This document shows positions 18,346-29,455 of a stretch of DNA of 64,000 bases, one piece after another. Position 1 is the first letter of the stretch. Every line of letters begins with the position of its first letter. The notes beneath the pieces are model-generated. The model worked only from the letters and a program-made list of their open reading frames with translations. It did not search any database and was not told the origin of the DNA. The stretch is from Polaromonas sp. 39-63-25. GTDB taxonomy: Bacteria > Pseudomonadota > Gammaproteobacteria > Burkholderiales > Burkholderiaceae_C. Both the position numbers and the translations under genes were made by a program. The stretch spans positions 372,001 to 436,000 of the forward strand of contig NZ_NCJH01000001.1 in assembly GCF_002278925.1 (NCBI RefSeq), written 5' to 3'.

Positions 18346-18410
18346 TTTCTATATGCTCTTTATTTGATAGCTGCTGGCGCCCGCCCCGATTGGGATGCAA
18401 GCAGATTTCT
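18346..18410. repeat. Family repeat at the 3' end of meaB
   Basis: TTTATTTGATAGCTGC followed by TGGCGCCCGCCCCGATTGGG. The repeat straddles the meaB stop, and its reverse strand encodes the last residues [10 protein letters not shown]. Confidence 0.65.
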
Positions 18411-19393
18411 TGCTGCGGTGGAGGCCGGAATGCGGCCGCTTTCGACATCGGCCACCAGGGTGGGCAGCAAGGCGCTGACCGCCGGGTCCTGCCGGAAGGC
18501 CTGCTTGAGCCCGGCGTCGATGCGTTCCCACATCCACGACAGGGACTGGTGCCGGCGGCGCTCGGCCAGCCGGCCGTTGGCGGTCTGGATGTCCCTGAAC
18601 TGCGTCACCGCGACCCAGAAGCCATCGACCCCCTTGTTGTGCAGCGCGCTGAGCTGGATCACCTGCGGGTGCCAGAAGGTGTCGTAGGCCGCGGCCTGCG
18701 CCTGGCCCATCGCGTTGTTGACCAGCCCGAACAGGCGCATGGCGGAGGCGATCTGCGCCTGCGCGCGCATCGCGGCATCGGCGTCGATATCGGCCTTGTT
18801 GATGACGACCAGGTCGGCCAGCTCCATCACCCCCTTCTTGATCGCCTGCAGGTCGTCGCCGGCATTGGGCAGTTGCATCAGCACAAACATGTCGGTCATG
18901 TTGGCCACCGCGGTCTCAGACTGGCCGACACCCACGGTTTCGACAATCACCACGTCGTAACCGGCCGCTTCGCAGACCAGCATGGCCTCGCGCGTTTTCT
19001 CGGCGACGCCGCCCAGGGTGCCGCTGGACGGGCTGGGCCGGATGTAGGCGCGTTCGTGCACCGAGAGATGTTCCATACGCGTCTTGTCGCCGAGGATGGA
19101 GCCTCCCGAGACGCTTGACGAGGGGTCGATGGTCAACACGGCCACGCGGTGACCTTGCGCAATCAAATAAAGGCCCAGCACTTCAATGAAGGTGGATTTG
19201 CCGACGCCAGGCACGCCGCTGATGCCCAAGCGGAAGGCCTTGCCGGTGTGCGGCAGCAAGGCGGTCAGCAGCTCGTCACCCAGCGCGCGGTGATCGGCGC
19301 GGGTAGATTCCAGCAAGGTGATCGCTTTGGCGATGGCACGGCGCTGCGCTGCGGCGTCGCCATGCAGCACTGCATCCACCAGTTCGCCGGAAG

Positions 19394-19397
<4 letters not shown>
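18360..19397 (-). CDS. meaB: Methylmalonyl-CoA mutase chaperone GTPase MeaB
   Basis: 345-residue G3E GTPase (MeaB/ArgK) that protects and loads the B12-dependent mutase. Walker [16 protein letters not shown] is at about 60-74, the Walker-B-like [10 protein letters not shown] is at about 150, and the base-recognition NKAD motif is in [14 protein letters not shown]. Its ATG overlaps the mutase stop by ATGA, fitting the close functional tie. The last ten or so residues ([11 protein letters not shown]) are encoded by a family repeat, and the same APAAIK peptide occurs at the repeat in FeoB. Confidence 0.93.
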
Positions 19398-21562
<2,165 letters not shown>

Positions 21563-21610
21563 GGCGCGTGCTTCGATGGAGTTGGGCAGGCAAGCTGTCG
21601 ATTTGGCGAG

Positions 21611-21640
21611 TTTACATTATTTATAATTATTGATGCAAAA
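21611..21640. promoter_or_regulatory. AT-rich divergent promoter region with small inverted repeats
   Basis: The AT-rich island TTTACATTATTTATAATTAT stands out in GC-rich surroundings between the mutase and GntR genes. It holds the inverted repeats ATTAT-TT-ATAAT (21616-21627) and ATAATTAT. A plausible promoter/operator for the FCD-type GntR regulator; not proven. Confidence 0.35.
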
Positions 21641-21703
21641 TTTAGTTTCGGATAAGATCGCGCTGTCCAGCCCTCCGGCTGCAACCGACACCCTACCAAG
21701 ACC

Positions 21704-22339
21704 ATGGCCGCTGTTTCACTGACCCCCCGCGCACTTTACGAAGAGGTGGCGGAGCTTTTGCGCCAGCGCATTTTCAGCCGCGAACTGGCGCCCGGCAGCT
21801 GGATCGACGAGCTCAAGCTGGCCGAGGAATATGGCATCAGCCGCACGCCGCTGCGCGAAGCCCTCAAGGTGCTGGCCACCGAAGGCCTGGTGACCATGAA
21901 GGTGCGGCGCGGGGCCTACGTGACCGAGGTGTCCGAACGCGACCTCGCCGATGTCTACCACCTGCTCTCGCTGCTGGAAAGCGACGCCGCGGGCGTGGTG
22001 GCGGCCCAGGCCACCGAAGCCCAGCTGCAGGAGCTGAAAACCCTGCACCGCGAGCTCGAAAAAGCCGTGGCCAACCGCGAGCGGTTTTTCCAGATCAACG
22101 AAACCTTCCACATGCGCCTGCTGGAAATCGCCAACAACCGCTGGCGCGACCAGATGGTGGCGGATCTGCGCAAGGTCATGAAGCTCAACCGCCACAACTC
22201 ACTGCTCAAAAGCGGCCGCATCGAAGAGTCATTGGCCGAACACCGCGCCATCATGGCGGCGTTGGCCGCACGCGATGCCGATGCCACCGTGCAGCGCATG
22301 CGCGAGCATTTCAGGAACGGGCTGGAAGCTGCGGCTTGA
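21704..22339 (+). CDS. GntR family (FCD domain) transcriptional regulator
   Basis: 211-residue repressor-type protein. The winged helix-turn-helix occupies about 10-75 (LKLAEEYGISRTPLREALKVLATEGLV). The all-helical FCD effector domain follows, with its expected metal/acid-binding histidines in NETFHMRLLEIANN and SLAEHRAIMAAL. It is divergent from the methylmalonyl-CoA mutase operon, so control of propionyl-CoA breakdown by an acid or CoA intermediate is likely by position. Its 3' end overlaps the convergent EamA gene by 29 bp. Confidence 0.9.
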   Translation: MAAVSLTPRALYEEVAELLRQRIFSRELAPGSWIDELKLAEEYGISRTPLREALKVLATEGLVTMKVRRGAYVTEVSERDLADVYHLLSLLESDAAGVVAAQATEAQLQELKTLHRELEKAVANRERFFQINETFHMRLLEIANNRWRDQMVADLRKVMKLNRHNSLLKSGRIEESLAEHRAIMAALAARDADATVQRMREHFRNGLEAAA

Positions 22340-23243
22340 CAGGCTGTTTGATCGGCCGGGTGACCAGAAACACCCCCGGCAGGATCAGCAGCGCACCCAC
22401 CGCATGGTGCCAGCCCGGTGGTTCGCCGAGCAGCCAGGCAGCCCCCGCCGCGTAGAGCGGGCCCAGGTACAGCGCCACGGCCACCCGGCTGGCCCCGAGG
22501 ATTTTCTGCGCCCAGCCGTAGATCCAGTAGGCACCCACGCCCGGAATCAGCGAGGCCACCACCACCAGCAGCAAGGCCTGGCTGCCCAGGGTGTCTGCGC
22601 CGGGCCGTGTCGCCTCCCACACCGCCGGAGGCAGCAGCACCAGGGTGCCGCCTATGCAGATCGCAGCCAGCCGCGCCGTTGCACTCAGGGAACTGGGCCA
22701 CCTTTTCTGCAGCAGCGCATAGGCCGCCCAGGACACCGTGGCCGCCAGAATCCACGCATCTCCTGCCACAAACTGCACGTCGGCCAGGGCCGTCCAGCGC
22801 CCCTTGACGACCACGTGAACCACGCCCGTCAGCGCCAGCAGCACACCGGCCGCCTGCCGCGCGCCGAAACCCTCGCCCAGCCACCACATGGCCCCCAGGG
22901 CGATCAGCACCGGCGAGGCCGAATAAATCAGCGCGATATTCATGGCCCCGGTGGAGCGCGCCCCTTCATACACCCAGGCACCGCAAATCAGCATACCCAG
23001 GGTGCCGAGCACCAGGTATTGCCGCCAGGCCCGCGTGATTGCGGCCCGTTGCTCCCACAGTTCAGCCCGCGTGATCACCATCAGGATCAGGGCGGCCAGG
23101 CCCCAGCGGCCCAGGGCCAGCATGTAGGGCCCGATGACGCCGGGCGCCTTGCGCGCCACGATGTAGTTGACGGCCCAGAGCGCCGGCACCAGCCACAGGA
23201 GCAGCAGCGCCCGGCGCGTCTCGCGCTGCGCGGCGTCAAGCAT
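22311..23243 (-). CDS. EamA/DMT-family membrane transporter
   Basis: 310-residue inner-membrane protein with about ten hydrophobic segments in two EamA repeats. The first begins LLLLWLVPALWAVNYIVARKA, the second AWILAATVSWAAYALLQKRW, and the last ends GWHHAVGALLILPGVFLVTR. It belongs to the drug/metabolite transporter superfamily (exporters of amino acids, metabolites or drugs), and the substrate is unknown. I use ATG 23243 (MLDAAQRETRRALLLLW), which overlaps the dusA stop by 8 bp; an in-frame ATG at 23303 would lie inside dusA. Confidence 0.87.
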   Translation of the reverse strand: MLDAAQRETRRALLLLWLVPALWAVNYIVARKAPGVIGPYMLALGRWGLAALILMVITRAELWEQRAAITRAWRQYLVLGTLGMLICGAWVYEGARSTGAMNIALIYSASPVLIALGAMWWLGEGFGARQAAGVLLALTGVVHVVVKGRWTALADVQFVAGDAWILAATVSWAAYALLQKRWPSSLSATARLAAICIGGTLVLLPPAVWEATRPGADTLGSQALLLVVVASLIPGVGAYWIYGWAQKILGASRVAVALYLGPLYAAGAAWLLGEPPGWHHAVGALLILPGVFLVTRPIKQPVKPQLPARS

Positions 23244-24294
23244 GCGCCGGCACCGCAACCTGCCATGAAGATTCAGCGCTTTCGCCCGCAGCGCCTGGCG
23301 CATGGGCCAGTGCCATCACCTCGCGCGGGTGCAAGCTCTTGAGCTTGTGGTCGCTCCAGACCTGGCGCCAGCGCCGCGAACCGGGCAGGCCGTGGCGCAG
23401 GCCCAGCATGTGACGGGCGATGGTTGGCCAGGGCGTGTCGTGTTCCGCAAACTCCCTGGCCATGTAGTCGGCCATCTGCGCCTCGACGGATTCGCGCGTC
23501 GCCTCGCTGTGCGCCGCGCCGAAAAAGGCCTCATCCCAGGAGGCCAGCCACCAGGGGTTGTGGTAGGCCTCGCGGCCGATCATCACGCCGTCGAGTTCAC
23601 GCAATTGCGCCGCCACCTGTTCACCGGTGGTGATGCCGCCGTTGATGACGATGGTGAGCGCCGGAAACTCGCGCTTGAGCCGGTGCACCATCTCATAACG
23701 CAGCGGCGGCACCTCGCGGTTTTCCTTCGGGCTCAGGCCCTTGAGCCAGGCATTGCGCGCATGCACGATGAAGGTCGTGCAGCCGGCTTCGCTGACCGCA
23801 CCGACAAAGTCGCGCACGAAGCCGTAACTCTCCCCCTTGTCGATGCCGATGCGGTGCTTGACAGTGACGGGCACGTGCACCACATCGACCATGGCCTTGA
23901 CGCAGTCGGCCACCAGTTGCGGCTCGGCCATCAGGCAGGCGCCAAAGGCGCCGCGCTGCACGCGTTCGCTGGGGCAGCCGCAGTTGAGGTTGATTTCGTC
24001 GTAGCCCCATAACTCGCCCAGCCGGGCGCAGTGCGCCAGATCGGCCGGCTCGCTGCCGCCCAGCTGCAGCGCCACCGGGTGTTCTTCGGCGTTGAAGCGC
24101 AGATGCCGCGCCACGTCGCCATGCACCAGCGCCCCGGTGGTCACCATCTCGGTGTAGAGCAGGGCATGGCGTGACAGCAGGCGGTGAAAATAGCGGCAAT
24201 GCCGGTCGGTCCAGTCCATCATCGGGGCCACGCTGAGGCGATGTGCGGGGAAAGAACCGGGATTCATGGTGGAAGGAGCGGATTCGGAGAGCAT
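23236..24294 (-). CDS. dusA: tRNA-dihydrouridine(20/20a) synthase
   Basis: 352-residue flavoenzyme that reduces uridine 20/20a in the D-loop of tRNA. The DusA signature PMMDWTDRHCRYFHRLLS is near the start, the catalytic cysteine is in NLNCGCPSERVQRGAFGACLM, and GRAAY-like GREAYHNPW plus the C-terminal MLGLRHGLPGSRRWRQ helix are present. ATG 24294 and ATG 24267 (MNPGSFPAHRL) are both possible starts. It is probably co-transcribed with the downstream EamA gene. Confidence 0.94.
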   Translation of the reverse strand: MLSESAPSTMNPGSFPAHRLSVAPMMDWTDRHCRYFHRLLSRHALLYTEMVTTGALVHGDVARHLRFNAEEHPVALQLGGSEPADLAHCARLGELWGYDEINLNCGCPSERVQRGAFGACLMAEPQLVADCVKAMVDVVHVPVTVKHRIGIDKGESYGFVRDFVGAVSEAGCTTFIVHARNAWLKGLSPKENREVPPLRYEMVHRLKREFPALTIVINGGITTGEQVAAQLRELDGVMIGREAYHNPWWLASWDEAFFGAAHSEATRESVEAQMADYMAREFAEHDTPWPTIARHMLGLRHGLPGSRRWRQVWSDHKLKSLHPREVMALAHAPGAAGESAESSWQVAVPAHA

Positions 24295-24456
24295 GGAAGC
24301 CGTAGTTTCTCATGCGGGCCCGCCCGACGCCGCGAACGGGTGGCAAAAATGCCGAACCAGAGCGCACAGAGGGTAGGCACCAACACCGGCAGAGGCGCGC
24401 AAGCCGGATAATGGCAGTCCGGGCCGCACCTGTGCCTGCCTTCCCAACACCAAGCC

Positions 24457-26301
24457 ATGACCAAGACCGACCTGCCCCTGCGGATGACCCGTTCCCTCAG
24501 TCCCCCGGAACCATCGCGCCCATCGCCCCTTGTCCTGCGCCCTCGCGGGACCGGCCCACGCGCCGTCGTTCTGCTGCCGCTGCTGCTGGCGCTGGCGGCC
24601 TGTAGCTCGGTACCGCTGCCGCCCTGGCCTTCGCCCACCGGCACGGTCACGGCCCCGCCGCGGGTGGTGGTGGCGCCGGCGCCCGCCCCCATTCCCGGCG
24701 TTGTCGTCCAGCCCGTCCCCGACCGACCGGCGATGGGCCCCTCGCCTGCCAGCGCCGCCCCCTACAGCGCCGCCGTCGCCGCCCGTTTCCCGGTGCCTTC
24801 CGTCATTTACAACACGCCCGGCCTGCAGGAAGGACGCGGCAGCTTCACCTCGAATGCGGAAATCCAGACCTGGCTGCGTGAGCTCAGCACCGTGGCCTCG
24901 CGCTCGCCAGGCCTGAAAGCCGCCGTGCTGCCCATTGGCCAGTCACAACGCGGCGAGACCCTGGAAGCCCTGGTGCTGACGCGTGCCGCCGGCACGGATG
25001 CCGCCGCCATCGCGGCCTCGGCCCGCCCCACCGTGCTGCTGATCGGCCAGCAGCATGGCGACGAACCCGCCGGCACCGAAGCCTTGCTGGTCGTGGCCCG
25101 CGAGCTCACGCAAGGCCTGCTGCGGCCGGTGCTCGATCGTGTCAACGTCATCATCGTGCCGCGCGCCAACCCCGATGGCTCGATGGACAACAAACGCGTG
25201 ACCACCGGCGGCCTGGACATGAACCGCGATCACCTGCTGCTCAACACACCGGAAGCACAGGCCCTGGCCCGGCTCGCGCGCGACTACCACCCGACGGTCG
25301 TGGTTGATGCCCACGAATACACCGTGGTTGGCCGTTTTCTGCAGAAATTCGGCACGGTGCAGAAGTACGACGCCCTGCTGCAGTACGCGACGACCGCCAA
25401 CATCCCCGAGTTTTTGACCAAAGCCTCCGAAGAGTGGTACCGCCGACCGCTGGTGGCCGCCCTCAAGAGGCAAGGGCTCAGCACCGAGTGGTACTACACC
25501 ACCTCGACAGACCTGGCGGACAAGACCATCTCGATGGGCGGCACGCAGCCCGACACCGGCCGCAACGTCAGCGGCCTGAAAAACGCGGTCAGCCTGCTGA
25601 TCGAAACCCGTGGCGTGGGCATAGGCCGGCTGCACATCCAGCGCCGCGTGCACACCCATGTCACCGCGATCTCCAGCGTGCTCACCAGCACTGCCCAGCG
25701 GGCCAGCGAACTGGGCCAGCTGCAGCCTTATGTCGAGAAAGAGATGAGCGCCCTGGCCTGCAAGGAAGAGGCCGTGGTCGAAGCCGGCCCCACCCTCACC
25801 CAGCAGGAACTCGTCATGCTGGACCCGGTCACCGGTGCCGACAAGGCCCTCAAGGTCCAATGGAACTCGGCACTCACGCTGCGCAAGATCAAGACGCGCG
25901 TGCGTCCCTGCGGCTACTGGCTGTCGGCGGGGTCGCGAACGGCGGTGGAGCGGTTGCGCCTGCATGGTGTGCAGGTGCTGCGGGTGGCCGAGCCGGCGTC
26001 CATGCTGGGCGACCTGTACCGCGAAACGGCGAGCTCGGCCGGGGTCCGGCAGGATGTGCGCGGCAGCATCGCCGATGCCGCGCAGATCGTCAAGGTCGAC
26101 GTGGCGCTGGTGCGCGGCGTGATCGACGCGCCCTCGGGCAGCTACTACGTGCCCATGAACCAGCCGCTGGCCAACCTCGTGATCGCCGCGCTGGAACCGG
26201 ACACGCAAAGCAGCTTCTTTGCGAACCGGCTGCTCGACAGCCTGTCCAGCACCGCCCGCGTCATGTCGGAACCCACCCTCCGGACCGAAGAACTGCCCTG
26301 A
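24457..26301 (+). CDS. M14-type zinc carboxypeptidase lipoprotein
   Basis: 614-residue secreted protein. After a basic, Pro-rich N-terminus, the stretch VVLLPLLLALAACSS (about 36-50) is a signal peptide ending in a lipobox, so the protein is probably anchored in an envelope membrane. A Pro-rich spacer follows. The M14 zinc motif HxxE reads GQQHGDEPAGTE (about 203), with the third ligand region VVVDAHEYT at about 285. The substrate could be peptidoglycan-derived or other peptides; not determinable. The C-terminal third is family-specific. Confidence 0.85.
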   Translation: MTKTDLPLRMTRSLSPPEPSRPSPLVLRPRGTGPRAVVLLPLLLALAACSSVPLPPWPSPTGTVTAPPRVVVAPAPAPIPGVVVQPVPDRPAMGPSPASAAPYSAAVAARFPVPSVIYNTPGLQEGRGSFTSNAEIQTWLRELSTVASRSPGLKAAVLPIGQSQRGETLEALVLTRAAGTDAAAIAASARPTVLLIGQQHGDEPAGTEALLVVARELTQGLLRPVLDRVNVIIVPRANPDGSMDNKRVTTGGLDMNRDHLLLNTPEAQALARLARDYHPTVVVDAHEYTVVGRFLQKFGTVQKYDALLQYATTANIPEFLTKASEEWYRRPLVAALKRQGLSTEWYYTTSTDLADKTISMGGTQPDTGRNVSGLKNAVSLLIETRGVGIGRLHIQRRVHTHVTAISSVLTSTAQRASELGQLQPYVEKEMSALACKEEAVVEAGPTLTQQELVMLDPVTGADKALKVQWNSALTLRKIKTRVRPCGYWLSAGSRTAVERLRLHGVQVLRVAEPASMLGDLYRETASSAGVRQDVRGSIADAAQIVKVDVALVRGVIDAPSGSYYVPMNQPLANLVIAALEPDTQSSFFANRLLDSLSSTARVMSEPTLRTEELP

Positions 26302-26410
26302 ACCGCCGCGCCTTTCCGGGGCGCCGCGCCACGCGCTTTGTACGAACTGGCCTACAGACAGCGTGCCGCTGGCGTGCATAAATGGTGGATTCACAGCCCA
26401 AGGATTCACC

Positions 26411-26815
26411 ATGAAAACATTTGCAGTCCACCCCAGGATGTTGACCCTCCAGGGCGTGTTCTACCCCACGGGTTACGCCTTCATCATGTTCCCCGAAGCC
26501 GGTCAGGCCGAGCAGGCCGCGCGTGAGCTGGAGGACCAGGGCTTCGACGGGCAGGCCATCATGCTGCTGACCCCCGACGACGTCCTGCGCGAGATCGGCA
26601 AGGTCGATGGCGACTCCGATGTCGCGCTGCCATCGATAGGCACCGAAGGCGCCACAGTCCAGAAATACGTCACCCTGGCCCGCGAAGGCCAGCACGCCCT
26701 GATGGTGCATGCCCCCTCCGAGAAGGAGACAGAACGTGTGATGACCGTGGTGAGAAAGCAGCCTTTTTCCTATGCCCAGAAGTACCACATGCTGGCCATG
26801 GAAGATCTGGAATAA
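26411..26815 (+). CDS. Conserved small protein of unknown function
   Basis: 134 residues, soluble, with no signal peptide. The alternation YPTGYAFIMFPEAGQAEQAARELEDQGFDGQAIMLL looks like a beta-alpha-beta ferredoxin-like fold, as seen in some stress-related small domains, but I do not recognise the family. The second half (VQKYVTLAREGQHALMVHAP, ETERVMTVVRKQPFSYAQKY) reads like a repeat of the same strand-helix pattern. ATG 26411 follows AAGGATTCACC. It stands alone between the M14 peptidase gene and a repeat-bearing spacer. Confidence 0.75.
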   Translation: MKTFAVHPRMLTLQGVFYPTGYAFIMFPEAGQAEQAARELEDQGFDGQAIMLLTPDDVLREIGKVDGDSDVALPSIGTEGATVQKYVTLAREGQHALMVHAPSEKETERVMTVVRKQPFSYAQKYHMLAMEDLE

Positions 26816-26837
26816 CCGGCTCACCTGTCCCGAAGGC

Positions 26838-26892
26838 GCTACGAAATCAATAGCTTGCTGCGCCCGTGCTTATTGGGCTACAGGCAAAAAGC
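26838..26892. repeat. Family repeat, intergenic copy
   Basis: Contains GCTACGAAATCAATAGC, TTGCTGCGCCCGTGC and TTATTGGGCTACAGGC. A clear copy of the stem-plus-arm repeat, after the unknown protein gene ending at 26815. Confidence 0.75.
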
Positions 26893-26999
26893 TCACTAAA
26901 CCCACCGTGGTCATTCAACCCGTCACGGGCTTTGCCATGGCGTGTCTATCTATCTATCTAGCGGACCTGCCACTGAGCACACCTTGACTGGTGGTCTTG

Positions 27000-27122
27000 A
27001 TGACGTTGTTTGTTTTCGCGGACGCCTACTGGCGTTATGCGCGCTGGTGGGAATGGCTGGGCTACCCCGCGATTGTGGCGATGCTGGGGGTGTTTTATTT
27101 GATGGTGGCGAAGCCGCGTTAA
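27000..27122 (+). CDS. Possible 40-residue membrane peptide
   Basis: ATG 27000 opens a 40-codon frame beginning MTLFVFADAYWRYARWWEW, with a hydrophobic stretch LGYPAIVAMLGVFYLMVA and the basic end KPR. The amphipathic start followed by one membrane helix is coherent for a small inner-membrane protein. No strong ribosome site is visible (GGTGGTCTTG precedes). It could also be the decayed remnant of a larger membrane protein. Low certainty. Confidence 0.35.
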   Translation: MTLFVFADAYWRYARWWEWLGYPAIVAMLGVFYLMVAKPR

Positions 27123-27209
27123 GCTAACTCTTGGAGATGAAGAGGCTTCTCATTTAGCGAATGGAGGCCAATTGATTGGGAACAGAGGCTGGGAACCCAA
27201 TATTTGAAG

Positions 27210-27803
27210 CTACGGCTTTTTATGCCAAAAGGAGCGGGCAGCCCAGATACCGCGAACTTTGCTGTCATTCATGTTGTAGCTAAAGTCCTCCAGACCACCC
27301 ATCGTAATCACCCCGCGTTCGTCAAGTCCATACTGAGTGAGTTGAACCGATTTTTGGTGAGTCAAGCCATCCATATCAATCCATTTAATATCCAAATACA
27401 CATCAAAAAAGAATAAATTCATCTTCTTGGGATCACGCCGTCCTTGCTTGGCAAATGCACCATCAAAAGGCTCTGTAAATTCAACGAAACCATGACGGGC
27501 TTTGCCAGAACTCAATAACCAATCGCTTCCGTTTTCAAAGGCGATTTTTTGTTTCGGAACTGATCCGATTCCGGGTGCAGCATGCTCAAATCGGCAAATC
27601 ATTTCAGTGACCAGTAGGTCACTTTTCCCACCGTTAACCATAACGAACTGCGGTTGCAAATTCATGAACCCTGATGTTCGCAAAAGATAAAAAGCTTTAC
27701 GCTTGCGAAGCGTCGTCCAGTAGAACGTAAGGACACTGAGCAATAGCGAAACCATCGATAGGATAAGCGCTGGATAGTTTGCTTCTTGCATCGAGCTTTT
27801 CAC
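27210..27803 (-). CDS. Hypothetical membrane-anchored protein, AT-richer orphan
   Basis: 197 residues. One N-terminal membrane helix (PALILSMVSLLLSVLTFYWTT) is followed by a soluble domain containing strands such as FMNLQPQFVMVNGGKSDLLVTEMICRFEH and FFFDVYLDIKWIDMDGL. I do not recognise the family. The gene is visibly richer in A and T than its neighbours and uses codons such as AAA, AAT and TTT more freely. With the isolated position upstream of dnaB, this suggests acquisition by horizontal transfer. Confidence 0.65.
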   Translation of the reverse strand: MKSSMQEANYPALILSMVSLLLSVLTFYWTTLRKRKAFYLLRTSGFMNLQPQFVMVNGGKSDLLVTEMICRFEHAAPGIGSVPKQKIAFENGSDWLLSSGKARHGFVEFTEPFDGAFAKQGRRDPKKMNLFFFDVYLDIKWIDMDGLTHQKSVQLTQYGLDERGVITMGGLEDFSYNMNDSKVRGIWAARSFWHKKP

Positions 27804-27861
27804 TGTTTACGTTAAATGTCCCGCAGGTTTTTGACAGTCAATGTGGCACAGGCTGCTTGCC

Positions 27862-29274
27862 TTAGAAATCCCCACCGCCCCCATGCGCCAGACTCTCAAA
27901 CTTGGTGATGCGGTTGATAAACGCCAGCTTGACGGTCCCGGTCGGGCCGTTCCGCTGTTTACTGATGATGACCTCGGCCACACCGGGTTCCTTGCAGGCG
28001 TCTTTGGTGTAGTACTCGTCGCGGTAGATGAACATGATGATGTCGGCGTCCTGCTCGATCGCGCCGGACTCGCGCAGATCGCTCATCATGGGGCGCTTGT
28101 CGGTGCGCGATTCGACGCCGCGGCTCAGCTGTGACAGCGCAATCACCGGGCATTGCAGCTCCTTGGCCAGCATCTTCAGGCCGCGCGAGATTTCGCCGAC
28201 GGCCGTAGCGCGGTTTTCCTCGGCCATGCCGCTGGACACACTCATGAGCTGCAGATAGTCGACCACGATCAGGCCGAGCTTGCCGCACTGGCGGGCCAGG
28301 CGCCTGGCGTTGGCACGCAGTTCGCTGACCGTCAGGCCCGGGGTTTCGTCGATGTGCAGCGAGATGTTGCGCAGCTTTTCGATGGCTTCGGTCAGGCGCG
28401 GCCACTCCTCGTCGGTCAGCGCGCCGGTGCGCAGATGCGTCTGGTCGATGCGGCCTATGGAGCCGACGATACGCACCGCCAGCTGGGACGCACCCATCTC
28501 CATCGAAAACACCGCCACCGGCAGGCCTTCGTTGAGCGCCACGTGTTCGGCAATGTTGATGGCCAGTGCGGTCTTGCCCATCGAGGGTCTTGCGGCCAGG
28601 ATCACCAGGTCACCGGCCTGGAAGCCGGAGGTCATTTTGTCCAGGTCGTAAAAGCCTGTGGGCACGCCGGTGACGTCGTTCGGGTTTTCCGACATCTCGG
28701 TCACGCGGTCCAGCAGGCTGACCACCAGGGTGTCCATGCTCTGGAAGCCCTGCTTCATGCGCGAGCCCTGCTCGCCGATCTTGAAAATCTTCTGCTCGGC
28801 CTCGTCCAGGATCATGGCCACGGCCTTGCCCTGCGGGTTGAAGGCATGGGTGGCGATTTCGTCGCTGGCGGCCACCAGCTTGCGCAGGATGGAGCGCTCG
28901 CGCACGATCTCTGCATAACGGCGGATGTTGCCGGCGCTGGGCACGTACTGGGCCAGCGAGTTCAGGTAGCTCAGGCCACCCACGTCCTCCGCCTTGCCCT
29001 GGTTCTGCAGGTGCTCGTAGACCGTGATCACGTCGGCCGGTTTGGTGGCGTTGATCAGCGCGCCGACGGCGGCGTAGATCAGCTTGTGTTCGTAGCGGTA
29101 GAAGTCCTCGTCGACCAGCAGGTCGCCGACCCGGTCCCAGGCGCCGTTGTCCAGCAACAGGCCGCCCAGAACACTCGACTCGCCCTCGATGGAGTGCGGC
29201 GGAATGCGCAGCTGGGCAATCTGCCGGTCGGCGCTGTAACGGGGATCGGGAGCGGTGGAAAGTACGGCGGACAT
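27862..29274 (-). CDS. dnaB: Replicative DNA helicase
   Basis: 470-residue hexameric 5'-3' helicase of the replication fork. The N-terminal DnaB domain begins RIPPHSIEGESSVLGGLLLD; the C-terminal RecA-like domain has Walker A ARPSMGKTALAINIA at about 220 and the downstream VDYLQLMSV and SQLSRGVESRTDKRPMMSDLRESG motifs. No intein is present. It follows rplI in the conserved rpsF-priB-rpsR-rplI-dnaB order but is separated by a terminator at 29410-29438, so it may have its own promoter in the 29275-29409 stretch. Confidence 0.97.
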   Translation of the reverse strand: MSAVLSTAPDPRYSADRQIAQLRIPPHSIEGESSVLGGLLLDNGAWDRVGDLLVDEDFYRYEHKLIYAAVGALINATKPADVITVYEHLQNQGKAEDVGGLSYLNSLAQYVPSAGNIRRYAEIVRERSILRKLVAASDEIATHAFNPQGKAVAMILDEAEQKIFKIGEQGSRMKQGFQSMDTLVVSLLDRVTEMSENPNDVTGVPTGFYDLDKMTSGFQAGDLVILAARPSMGKTALAINIAEHVALNEGLPVAVFSMEMGASQLAVRIVGSIGRIDQTHLRTGALTDEEWPRLTEAIEKLRNISLHIDETPGLTVSELRANARRLARQCGKLGLIVVDYLQLMSVSSGMAEENRATAVGEISRGLKMLAKELQCPVIALSQLSRGVESRTDKRPMMSDLRESGAIEQDADIIMFIYRDEYYTKDACKEPGVAEVIISKQRNGPTGTVKLAFINRITKFESLAHGGGGDF

Positions 29275-29409
29275 GGGATTCCTGAGAGGGTGCTAAATAC
29301 TACGCCGGCACAGCGAAAACGCGGTGGATAAAGTTGTGAATAAGCGTGGGAAATGCGGTGTAAATCAGGGCTGTAGGTGTGAACAAGCCCATCGAGAAAC
29401 AACGCCAAG

Positions 29410-29438
29410 AAAAAAGCCGCTCAGCGAGCGGCTTTTTT
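29410..29438 (-). terminator. Intrinsic terminator after rplI
   Basis: AAAAAAGCCGCT-cagcg-AGCGGCTTTTTT: a perfect GC stem flanked by A and T runs, about 18 bp past the rplI stop on the minus strand. It ends the rpsF-priB-rpsR-rplI unit ahead of dnaB. Confidence 0.85.
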
Positions 29439-29455
29439 CGGAGCAGTGAAGCTGT

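Noticed and set aside
26944-26961. Short TCTA tetranucleotide run
   Set aside because: Only about four units, in non-coding DNA, with no gene start near enough to be phase-variable.
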